Shown here piece after piece: positions 1 to 10,469 of a stretch of 64,000 nt of DNA (its first letter is position 1; each line of letters opens with the position of its first letter). This DNA comes from Epiperipatus broadwayi. Lineage: Eukaryota; Onychophora; Udeonychophora; Euonychophora; Peripatidae. The DNA lies in contig JAQFVV010006216.1 in NCBI GenBank assembly GCA_028023455.1, positions 1,365,445 to 1,429,444 of the forward strand. The letters are read 5' to 3'. The notes beneath the pieces were generated by a model. The model did not search any database. It worked only from the letters and a program-made list of their open reading frames with translations, and was not told the origin of the DNA. The translations under genes and the position numbers were made by a program.

Positions 1-985
1 ACATTGGTATGAAAAAAAAGCTGAGTATCACTACTTCCAATTTCTTCACACATTTGTAAAAAAGTCATGCATTCAGAGGATGACCTTTAATGTAGTTAAT
101 AATTTTCATGCTTTCATCCAGAACTTTCTATAGATCAGTGGGCATCTTATATGTTGTCAAAGTCTATCTGTGTATGCAACAATGTGTGGAAAAGAGATTT
201 GGGACAACATTCTGAATACTTGCAACAAATCCTTTATTACTTCTGACTATACTTTTTGCTCCATCTATGCTTAATATGACACATCTATTCCAATCAATTT
301 TGTTCCCTTTCATAATTAATAACATAAAAAAATCTTCTCCTGTTGTATGACCTAATAAAGGCTGGCAAAAATAAAAAGTCATCATTAATTTCTTGATCCT
401 TATCATGAAAATGCCATAAGATTTGCAAAATTTGCAATAGCAGTCGATTCATCAACTTGTAATGCATAATGACTTTGAGAAATATCAGATAATAACATCT
501 GTTTTACATTTCTAGACATGCCAATGATTCATTGATAAATTGAATTATTTGAGAAGGAAAATCAGTCAAAAATATGTTTAGCTCTATCTCCTACCATTAC
601 TTCTGCCATTATCTTAGCTGCAGGTTTGATTAAAGTTTCATCAATCATCTCTGCTGCACTATATCTCACAATTCAAAGTGAACATGATATGAAGCTGTCA
701 GGATTTTTTGATTGTCACTTCCTATCAAATCCTGCATTACTTTTTGAGACAGATTTAAATCCTTAAGCTTGTTTTCAAAAAATTGATGGGTTTATATTTG
801 TACTGATTGTGGTTTGTTTCAAAATGGCACTTTAAGTTGGGTAGTTTCATGCTTTCATTTGTTAGATTTTCAAAACAAATGACTTAAAGTGGAATAGGCT
901 CTTTTTCATCTCCAGTCCATGAGAATCCAAATTTAAGATATTCTTTAACATACTTGTGAGTTTTCCTTGCTTTTTTCTTAACAGG
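1..985 (-). pseudogene. ZBED5/FAM200-like (hAT-transposase-derived) gene, decayed and cut by the window edge
   Basis: Read on the minus strand in several frames. From about 985 downwards there is a BED-finger-like start (KYVKEYLKFGFSWTGD, then PIPL-stop-VICFENL and LKCHFETNH). Next come SAAEMIDETLIKPAAKIMAE, the block ALQVDESTAIANFANLMAFS near 414-468, and CQPLLGHTTGEDFF, IDWNRCVILSIDGAKS and FSTHCCIHR (164-406). Around 65-165 VLDESMKIINYIKGHPLNA follows. The order and motifs match the ZBED5/FAM200/SCAND3 group, hAT transposase derivatives that in vertebrates are sometimes domesticated. The first Cys of the BED-like finger is replaced by a TAA stop, and at least four further stops or frame changes interrupt the frame, so this copy is dead. 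The C-terminal part lies beyond position 1. Family placement is confident; the exact subfamily is not. Confidence 0.85.
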
Positions 986-1582
986 TTTTTTTCAAAATTG
1001 TTTGTTGATTGTTACTATTATACCAAATTTTGACCAGTAATCTGTAATCTTAAATGTTAGAGATAAAAATTATATTTTGTAAAAATAATCAAAATCAATG
1101 GGTTTTACTAAAAAACATAATAAATCTTTTCAGTAGCAAAATCACACAAAAACTAAAAATATGCATGCACATGCTGTATCAGTTCAAGGTGTATGTGAAT
1201 GCGTATTATATGTAACACATTATCTGAGACATAGACTGGAGGAATATGCAGAATCAAAGTGCTTAATAAGTAAAAAAGTTTTTATTATTTTTATATGCTT
1301 ATCATAAAAAAACAGTAAACTGATTGTTGCACCAGATGCAGTCAAAGTTCAATGCTGTGTGTCCCCCCCACTAAGCTCTTGACATACTCCCAAAGGTACA
1401 TGTACCCCATTTGGGGAAAGACTGCCATATTGCATTAAATGTTTAACTCTGAAAGTGAGCTTGTCTATTTTATAGCATATCTGAATAAATAATTTAAGTC
1501 TTCTCTCCATGGCTGTTGTCTTTTCTTAATAAATCAAGTAACCAGCATATTTTTATATCCTCACAATGATGCTAAAGAATTT

Positions 1583-1618
<36 letters not shown>

Positions 1619-3930
1619 ATTTCAGAAGTTTATTAAACTGCATCATAGTATATATTAGCCTAAGTTCATTAAAAGGTAAAGTATTCCTTTATAAAAATTT
1701 AATCCATGCTTTAATTGTGCATAGTAGTGTTACTACTTGTGTTATAAGATTACTGAGTGTTATACATGTGTATTAATAGTATTTATTAAGTTGATCACAA
1801 AATTGTGTTTATATGCATTATTTTAGGGAAAATATTATTTATGTGTGTACTTTCTTATGTTTGAAATTCTGTAATTATAAAATATTTTCAAAAAGTCAGA
1901 CCAAAACAAAATAAAATTGTGAGAAGCACATTTAGCATGGTAGTAATGTTAATTTATTCACATTTTATAATTCTCAATGTGATGCAGATAATGGAATCCT
2001 GCAACATTTGATGATCCATTTTAAGAAGATATTATTTTTGTTGTGGGTATAGTTACAGCTTTACAGTGCAAGCCTAGTTCAGAGAAAATAATTTGAAGAT
2101 GATAATTTATATTTATTCAGGAAAAAGAGTATATATACTTTATTAAGCCAGATATCATGAAGATAGTCATAATCTTAAGTCAGTATTGTTTATCTTCAAT
2201 AGAATTGTATTTACATCAATGTGATTTGCAAAGACAACTTTTCAGATGCCTTGTTAGGATTTGAGGCAATGTGTAAGACTAATGCATTAGTTACTACCAC
2301 AATGTGTTTGTTTTAAGGATATTAATTATTTTATAGTAAGCTTAATAGAAAATTATTTTAATATTTTTATGTAATCTATAAACATTTCAGACAAGTTCAT
2401 ATACTTAACTCTATACATGCATCAAACAACAATATTGGTTGTTGTATAATATGAATGCTTGCATACTTGTTGGTGTATCAGATGTAACAAACTATACATG
2501 ATGCCAGATCAATAACATAAACTATGTAAGAAAGATTGTTTTCAAATTGATATAGAACTATGTCTAACCAAACAATATAAAATGCAATAGTATAAAAAAT
2601 AATGTTAATTAGAATACAGTTTAAAGTTTTTAATAATAAATTAGTAATAAATGAGTTATTTGAAAGAATAATTTGAAGCAAAAGCCTGTAATAGTTCAAA
2701 ATAGAAATAATTCACCATTTGAGATGCAATATTATAAAATATAATTACTATGCCAAGAGTATTCAGATGATTGATCAAAAATGTAATTAAAAGTCAGATC
2801 AGATTGTCTTGGAAAATCCATAATAAATTCATAATATTATATATTCAAGCCTATTGAGTTATGTATTTTATCCCCTCTCCCCAAATAAAATTTTTAGATA
2901 GAAGTACTATAAAGAGTCTCTTGATCCAATGATTTAGTCAGAATATAATTAAGCAATGTGTATTGTTTAAGAAAGATGGCATCTGTCAAGAAAAATCAAG
3001 AGTATAACAAACTAGTCCATAATAAGAAATTATGAAGGAGAGTGTGTAAATCTAATAGTACTGTAGATAGTAAACAACATGGTAATTTATTGTATATATT
3101 GTCTAAGTAATTAATTTAAAAACATATAAAAAGAGGTCTTAACATCTAGTGGTGCTTAGCTAGGATAAGAAAATGGTAATCACAATACTGATATAATTAT
3201 TCTCATATTTGAAGGTTAAATATTCATCTTTAACATAACATGCATATTTTCCAAAATATGATCAACTTAATGCACCATGGATCACCTTCAAAATCAAATA
3301 ATCCTTAATATTGCCTACATTATGCTCATTTAGAGATTATATAAATTTTTAATCATAAGGTAATGGCAAACCATTATTACATATATAGCAAGTGGTACCA
3401 CTTTTCTTCAATATATGGTTTCATTCTCAATTTTTCTGACTATAAAATGTTGATGTATATTTGGGTCACATCATCTACCAGCCTAGGTAATGAATAACAT
3501 AAAAAACATTGTATAGGCACTGTAAGCATTGATGTATTAATAAGGCTGACGATTCCAATTAACATAAAATAGATACAGAAAATTTGAAAGATATATAGGT
3601 AGAATCAAAATAACGAAAAATGAATCAAATCTATTCAGGGTAATAAGGTTTAAAAAATTCATTAAACAGAAGGTAATTTATATATATCATTACGTTTGTT
3701 GATACAATATAATCTTTTGAATATATAGGTATAAAATGTTTAAAAAAATCTGAATGTTTGAAAAAACATGAGTTAAAAAAGATATAAATTACTAGGTGAT
3801 TTGGATTTTCTCTTGGCATGTAAAAATCACATTATACTCAGTTGTTGTATAATTATGTTTCACACAAAAATTACAAGATTAATAAAATTCTTCAAACAGC
3901 AAGAAAAAATAATTCTATCTTCTTTCATTA
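986..3930. other. AT-rich stretch without recognisable genes
   Basis: Both strands show only short, hydrophobic or Asn/Ile/Lys-rich chance frames. A (CA)n(TA)n microsatellite lies at 1585-1618. I see no transposon ends or RNA genes. Confidence 0.6.
1585..1618. repeat. (CA)n(TA)n compound microsatellite
   Basis: About eight CA units run directly into about nine TA units. It is a simple repeat with no other content. Confidence 0.95.
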
Positions 3931-4014
3931 AAGAATTCAAAACTGGCCATAAATAATAAATTATTACTGAAAAAGAATTCAAAACTGGCCATAAATAATA
4001 AATTATTACTGAAA
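3931..4014. repeat. 42-bp tandem duplication
   Basis: The unit beginning AAGAATTCAAAACTGGCC is present twice, at 3931-3972 and 3973-4014, essentially identical. It accounts for the repeated peptide in the long minus-strand frame here, which is therefore not a gene. It is a recent local duplication by slippage or unequal exchange. Confidence 0.92.
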
Positions 4015-5519
4015 TTAAGTTTCTTTATTAGTAATAGAATATATTCTTTTCTGAGGATTATTTTTGATTGCATTGCAAGTCTTAAGTCAGTTAAAGATTC
4101 AAGCTTTGAAAAAAAAAATAAAAAAAATACAAGCACTAATTAAAATGCAATTTCCAATAGTTACACCTCCAAATCAAAAACAGTTTATAATTTATCAAAA
4201 AAAAATCCTTTCTATAGGGGAGATTTTAGTTTGAAATAAATTTCACCAATACCTTTTCAGGTAATGATTTAAAAAAATATTTGTAATGTTAAATCAGCTC
4301 TTAACAAAATAAATATCACAACAACTGGTATAATTCTAGTCAAGATTTGCAATACTTTTGAAAAAGCTAAATTTCTTTAAATCATATAAAAAAGACCAGC
4401 TCTAACAATATAAAATCAGACAAGACTTATGGTTATTCTTCTGGAAGATAAAAATAAATGCTACTGTCACCATAGACCATGATAATATTTAATACTTTAT
4501 ATTAATACTTAATGATAATACTTAATGATAATATTTATGTAAAATCAAACTAAGATCACAATACTTATTTAGGGAAAAAACATAAAATTTTGCAAAAACA
4601 ATTAAAAAACAAATTATTCTTCATGAAAAGTCTTGTTTTTGCCCAAATTCCATAGACTCCTAAAAATACACAAAACAGATATCCTCCTTTGTTCAGGAGA
4701 GATTACTATATGATCTCCTTGTCTATTGCTTTAAATAAGTATTTGTCTAATATATTACAAATAATAAATGTAATCTATTAGAATTGTATATTAAAAACTT
4801 CTTTCACTAGATCAGTTAACTTTTCAGGTAAATCAAATCTAGAAAAAATAATGATATATGTAATATCTTATTAGCTAATAGTTTGATAATGAAATTATAT
4901 ATAAAGCCTTAATTCAAGCTCAAAACAATCAAAATAATAAAAGAGAAAAAAATACAACAGTTAGAGTCTATATTCCTTATATAAAAGGAGCCACAGACAG
5001 TATTAGTCATATCTAAAATATTATAATATAAAACAACTTATACTACTAGCCAAATATTGGTATCATTCAGTTCAAGCCTAGGATCTCAATTCCTCTTGAG
5101 GCTAATGGGAGTTTTATAAAACTTATATGAAGTTAGAGGAATCTCTTGTATGAATATGAGCAATCATCACATCAGTGCTAAGAGAGATAAAAATGCCAAT
5201 GCAATTAAGAGGCAGTTATTTTCAGCAGCACTCTCATTCTATACTATGGATACAGGATATAATAGATTTCTCAGACAGCAAAATCCTATCCAGATGAAGA
5301 GTCATCAAAAGATTTTATAAAGAAAATACTAATTAAAAATAGTATGCTTTTAAATTTAAGTCATTTAATTAACTTTTTATATAAATTTAAAAGAATTTAG
5401 GGGATTATAATTTATTAATGTTTCATTATATGCCAGTAAAAATATCACCAACATAGTTTTAGTTTTAAAATAATTTTATTTAGGGAGAATATTGGTTTTT
5501 TCATAAAATTCAATATATA
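4015..5519. other. AT-rich stretch, one small open frame
   Basis: Mostly A/T-rich sequence. The only part with more balanced composition is about 5040-5320, which holds the small frame listed separately. No repeats or RNA genes were recognised. Confidence 0.5.
5156..5320 (+). other. 54-codon open frame, unrecognised
   Basis: A frame starting with ATG at 5156 and ending in TAA at 5318-5320 encodes a hydrophilic peptide beginning MSNHHISAKRDKNANAIKRQ, with an aromatic stretch AALSFYTMDTGYNRFL. Composition is less AT-skewed than the surroundings. I do not recognise it. It could be a decayed transposon fragment, an exon-like remnant or chance. Confidence 0.15.
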
Positions 5520-5990
5520 TAATTCAATACACCAACTTCTTCTTTTTAAATGATTATTATATATATTATATTTAATGTTTTCATGTTTGTATGATGTAGA
5601 TAAATTATTACTCTTTGGGCTAAACCATATATTATTTTCCATTACATACCGATATTTTCGACTCGACGACGGACTAGCGTCCGCCATTGTCAAAATTAAC
5701 TTTTGAAAGAAAAATCGTTCAATTTTTCTTTCAAAAGTTAATCTTGACAATGGTAGATGCTAGTCAGTCGAAATATCGGTATGTAATGGAAAATAATAAA
5801 CGGTTTAGCCCAAAAAGTAATAATTTATATATATAATACGTAAAGGGTTTTTTTTTGGGGGAAGGGGGGGATTGTTTGGAATATTTGACAAAGACTATAA
5901 TATTAAATAGTCGAAACGTTAGTGTATATTTAAATACTTTTATAATAATATAAAAACAAGATTTAAAAAGAAGTCGGTGTATTGAATTAT
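5520..5990. repeat. Imperfect long inverted repeat (palindrome), centre near 5718
   Basis: The inner arms are nearly perfect: ATTAACTTTTGAAAGAAAAAT, about six bases of loop, then its complement. Outward, GACAATGG, CGAAATATCGGTATGTAATGG and GGTTTAGCCCAAA occur in mirrored orientation. The outermost arms are AATTCAATACACCAACTTCTT (5521) and its near complement at 5969-5989. The right arm carries about 140 bp of extra sequence, including a T/G homopolymer run at about 5847-5871. Total span is about 470 bp. It could be a fold-back element, or an inverted duplication of a promoter/first-exon segment (see the exon candidate). Confidence 0.85.
5650..5687 (-). CDS. Candidate first coding exon inside the palindrome
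   Basis: On the minus strand an ATG in good context (GACAATGGCG) opens MADASPSSSRKY and is followed, two bases into the next codon, by a GTATGT splice-donor sequence (complement of 5644-5649). The GC-rich start stands out from the AT-rich surroundings. The opposite arm on the plus strand (5750-5778) has the same layout, ATG then MVDASQSKY then GTATGT, and differs by nine bases, a whole number of codons. No downstream exon was found. It may be a genuine first exon duplicated in inverse orientation, or a chance frame in a fold-back element. Confidence 0.25.
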
Positions 5991-6039
5991 GTATATTATG
6001 TCTCACTATATCTAACATCTAGTTTAATTGTTAAAAACT

Positions 6040-6351
6040 TTTAGAAAAATTCACAATAGCTTTCCAAAGCCACAGCACACTGTGAAAAAATTTAAAATGC
6101 TTAAAAATAAGAATTGCATCTATGAAATATTATGTGAATGCAAAAGACATATAGCAGTGACAACAGTCAAAAAATTATTAAAAAAGGTAATGATTAAAGA
6201 GGCAAAAAGTGATGCCTCTACAATAGCATACTATGCATGTACCAATGAACATATGTTTGATTGGGAAAATGCCAGAATATTGGATACAGAGAAAAAAGTT
6301 AAAAAAAGTTTTAAAAAAGTGTTCATACAACCATGGCAAATAACTATGTAA
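6040..6351 (+). pseudogene. Penelope-like element GIY-YIG endonuclease fragment
   Basis: The frame running to the stop at 6349-6351 reads NKNCIYEILCECKRHIAV, the first strand of a GIY-YIG domain where C-x-C normally follows the YEI. It continues into TIAYYACTNEHMFDWENARI and LDTEKKVKKSFKKVFI, matching the 'H..DW..AKILD.E...KR...EA' tail typical of the endonuclease of Penelope-like retroelements. The catalytic GIY/YIG glycines and the following TGR-type segment are eroded (HIAVTTVKK in their place). The reverse transcriptase that should precede it is absent, so this is an isolated, inactive 3' fragment. The plus-strand ATG at 6028 is probably not meaningful. Confidence 0.7.
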
Positions 6352-6359
6352 ATTGAACG

Positions 6360-7611
6360 AATGTGATAATCCATAATGTTGGGAAATCATTCATTAACCT
6401 TGCCCTTAAAAAAAAAGTGGAGAAAATTTTTAAAACGCCACAAATAAGTATATGTATATAAAATTTCTATTGATTGTAGCTTCTGTCAGAATTGCTTAGT
6501 TGTTTGAATGTCACTTTAATTTCAGCATTCATAATCTAAATATTATTGGTTTGATTTCAATGGTAGTAATACTTGAAAAGAAGGAAAGAGAATACCATTC
6601 AAAATTTGTTCTGTTATGTAATAATTTCTCTATAATTAGTAATAGCTGGATGTATTTGAAAAATGTAAATAAAGTTTGAATTTTTCTAAAAATGTTTAAC
6701 AATTAAACTAGATTATAGTCCAATACATACATACAACATCACAAATTTTCAAAGAAATATAAAATTCAGTACTTTAAGACCTACTCAAATTTAAAACAAC
6801 TTGCAAATTTTTATGTTATTAAGAATAAATCCAATATTTCTTTCTGGATATACAATGAAATTATAATGCTTTTTTATAATTACTATGGAAATAATGTCAT
6901 TTCATTTAGAAGAGGTTTTCTCTTTTGGATGATGTTTCCATAGTAGGATCATGCATTATGGATCATTGCTAATTTAAAATTATGCTAAAAAATGTGAATT
7001 ACTGTTAAAGTGAATGAAAATTTATCAACAATGAATTAAGTATATATACATAAAATATTGAATAATTAATATGAAATAATAAATATTTATGTATTAATAA
7101 TATTTCTTATAAAATTCAAAGTAATTGACACGTCTCCTCCAAATATTATTATGTATCAAAATATAAAAGTTATTTTAGCATTTCATAATATTAATTTTCC
7201 ATTATAAAAAAATCAAGTATTATTTATAAAAATATTTCTTTTTTCATCACTGACATTGCTTAATATATATTAACTAATACAACACTTTAAACAAAATGTA
7301 ATCATGAGAATGATAAACTTTCCCTGTATTGTTTATATCAATGCACCACTCTCTTGTTCTAGATTTTAATTTACAATTTAAGTAAGATTGGATGTTTGCC
7401 CTGATTAATATCACTTGCTAAATTCATTTTACATTTGCAAATTGTAATGTGGCAGGATATTGTCATTTTGGTAATTATATATGCATGTTGTGATGTGTAG
7501 ACTACCTTGACATATTTATTTATACAAGTTTTAAATAAATTTTTAATTGTGTTCCATAAAATTCAAAAGCATATATTAGTATGTTATGCATCCATTTTTA
7601 TATAAGCACTT
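6360..7611. other. AT-rich stretch without recognisable genes
   Basis: No coding frames, RNA genes or transposon ends were recognised on either strand. Confidence 0.6.
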
Positions 7612-7669
7612 TGCTGATCGCAATTTACATATATATATATATATATATATGTAAATTGCGATCAGCATA

Positions 7670-7711
<42 letters not shown>
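7612..7711. repeat. (TA)n-cored perfect palindrome followed by (TA)n
   Basis: TGCTGATCGCAATTTACAT and its exact complement flank a (AT)n core at 7612-7667. A second uninterrupted (TA)n run of about 40 bases follows. The unique-sequence arms show that this is not simple microsatellite growth. Confidence 0.95.
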
Positions 7712-7715
<4 letters not shown>

Positions 7716-7828
7716 GTACTACATATAATTATTATTTAGTTACTTAAAATTATTATTCAAAGGAACCTGATAAAATAACGAGATTTAAAAATTTTGTATT
7801 ATATAAAATACTAATCAGAAAGACTTAC

Positions 7829-7901
7829 CTTTAATTTAGGATGGGCAATAACATGAGTTGCTTCATCTTTTTCATACTCTTCTATTAATTCACCATTAAA
7901 G
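7829..7901 (-). CDS. Candidate internal exon, BRCT-like
   Basis: Minus-strand reading gives an AG acceptor (complement of 7902-7903), one phase base, 24 codons starting FNGELIEEYEKDEATHVIA and ending HPKLK, then a perfect AAG|GTAAGT donor (complement of 7823-7828). Length is 73 nt and the exon ends on a codon boundary. 'FNGEL..' followed by an acidic stretch and 'THVIA' is the pattern of the first helix and second strand of a BRCT phosphopeptide-binding domain. It most resembles the second BRCT of the DNA-repair scaffold XRCC1. The polypyrimidine tract upstream is weak and no adjoining exons were identified, so both the exon and the family are tentative. Confidence 0.35.
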
Positions 7902-7911
7902 CTAGTTTGTT

Positions 7912-9097
7912 ATTAAAGATAATATGATTAATAAATTTAACTAAGGAGATAAATAATATACTGTTTTTGATAAGTAAAAAAAAAAGTTTTAATAATATTT
8001 ATGCAAAATTCGATGCTATCTTTAATAAGAATAATTGTTAAATCAATTTAAAAGAAGCATTTTAATAACAAGAAGCTGTCTGCAAGCTTTCAAACTGATA
8101 GCTTATGAAAGTGTAAAAAAATAACAACTGAAGCTGAGCTAAAATATAAAACATGAATCTTCAATTAAATTTGCAGTTCCAGGTATAATGATAATAATTC
8201 GGCTAAGACATTTATAATATAAAATAAATTATCTATTCTATAAAATTGTAGACTTATGTCTTATAAGTATATATAATTTTATTAATTTTTCATTACAAAA
8301 TATGTATTAAATTAGTTATTAATTTTTTAATATATTCAGTGTTTTTAAATGTTATGATTTTTTTTCTTATCATTAGTAATTGTGTCTATATTAAATTTAC
8401 TTAAGTCCAGAATTTCATAGTACTATCTGAATTAGGTCACTCCATATACTTTTACTGAGACCAAAGTGCCATATTTTATTTTTAAATAAGTACAAATTTG
8501 TAAAATATATCTGGGTAAGAAAATACTTTTAGTGCATAAACAGTTCAGTATCTGTAAATGTGAGGGCTATCTTCAAATGAATATAAATTATTAAAAAAAA
8601 TTTTCATACAACATATACAATGAGGAAATATATTAAAAAAGAAAAGTTAAAAGAAAACTGCAGCCATGGCTAACTTTGCTAATTCACTATTGCTGATTAG
8701 AATAATTATAATACACTGATATAAAAATATATTTAATGCTTAGAATATTTTATAATGTATATATCCTGGCAAGTTTCTTATATTAGAAATTACAAAAATT
8801 TAAAAACATTTCAATACCTGATCAGCAATAATAAATAAATAGATAAATTATAAACATTATCTTTACTATACAATAAAGTATTATATATGATTAAATCAAC
8901 ACTAATATCTGTTAACATTAATTATTTGCTGTGCTGGCATTTTCTGAATTTGACTGACTTTCAATTTTATAATCAAAATCAAAACTCAGTAAAAGATATA
9001 TTTAGATATATAGTAATTAAAAATATACTGTCATATATTAATTTGTATTCATTTACAGCATCTAAGATCTAGTGATGCTTAGAAACTTTTACAAAAC
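7912..9097. other. AT-rich stretch without recognisable genes
   Basis: One 61-codon plus-strand frame (8887-9072) has no recognisable motif and AT-driven composition; I do not call it a gene. Nothing else was recognised. Confidence 0.55.
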
Positions 9098-9122
9098 TAT
9101 GTGTGTATATATATATATATAT

Positions 9123-9178
<56 letters not shown>
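9098..9178. repeat. (TA)n microsatellite with short (GT)/(CA) interruptions
   Basis: A TA run of about 10 units is flanked by GTGTGT and ACACAC (a small palindrome). A second run of about 25 units follows. Confidence 0.95.
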
Positions 9179-9180
<2 letters not shown>

Positions 9181-9466
9181 AAAAATGATGCATCCAATTA
9201 TACATCCAATTATTGGTCAGTTAATAAACATACAGTAATTCATAGCTAAATAGTAAAACAAAATATGTAAATCTTAAATCTTCATCATCTGTGTGAAGGT
9301 TGTTTTACATTTTATTTATATATTTTTAAACCAATTGCAAATTTTGCAAAGATGATACCCTTTTTTCACAGTTCTAATGAAAGCACTAATATCATACAAT
9401 GAATTAACAATTAAAATGTGATTAAATTAAAGTAGAAATAAATTGTCTCCTATCATCTTATCCTAT

Positions 9467-9720
<254 letters not shown>

Positions 9721-9970
9721 ATAATAATTATTATTATTAATTTTATTATTTGGTCACTAAATGCAAATAATTTTTCAAATTTCAAAAAAAAATCTTTATG
9801 ACTGGCAATTAATTTAAATTAAACTCTTTGCTTTGTTAACATTTCTTAAAATGATGACTATTTTAACTTGAAAACACAATCCTTCTATTAATAAATTATA
9901 TTAACAAATGATGAATCCCAAAGTACTATTCGTTATTTCAATGATAAAGCACTGTGCCTCTAGTTAATAT

Positions 9971-9990
9971 GAGTGAGTGAGTGAGTGAGT

Positions 9991-10080
<90 letters not shown>
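9971..10080. repeat. (GAGT)n(GA)n compound microsatellite
   Basis: About six GAGT units run into about 42 uninterrupted GA dinucleotides. It is a pure purine tract on the plus strand apart from the T of GAGT, so it could adopt triplex (H-DNA) structure. Confidence 0.97.
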
Positions 10081-10083
<3 letters not shown>

Positions 10084-10372
10084 TAATTTGAGAAAAATGG
10101 AAGAAAATGTTTTAATTAAAAACCTATTTTCCACCACCTTATAACTTTTGCCAATATTTATTTTTTAAATCAATATCCACAATCATAATAAACATAGTTA
10201 CTTGAACAAATTGGAAAACCTGCAGATAATAAATAGTATAGATTATATATATATAGTTCATTTTCTTTATTTTCTTTGCTTTAATTGAAATTTATACAAA
10301 CATTATATTACTGTCATTCAATAGTTATTATCTTTTTTACAGGCATGTTTTAACATGAATAGTTTATCATAC

Positions 10373-10468
10373 ACATGTTATATATATATATATATATATA
10401 TGGGAATTGCACTTTGTATATACATGTTATATATATATATATATATATATGGGAATTGCACTTTGTAA
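10373..10468. repeat. 49-bp tandem duplication containing (TA)n
   Basis: ACATGTTA-(TA)n-TGGGAATTGCACTTTGTA occurs twice in direct orientation with a period of about 49 bp. It is a recent local duplication. Confidence 0.93.
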
Positions 10469-10469
10469 T

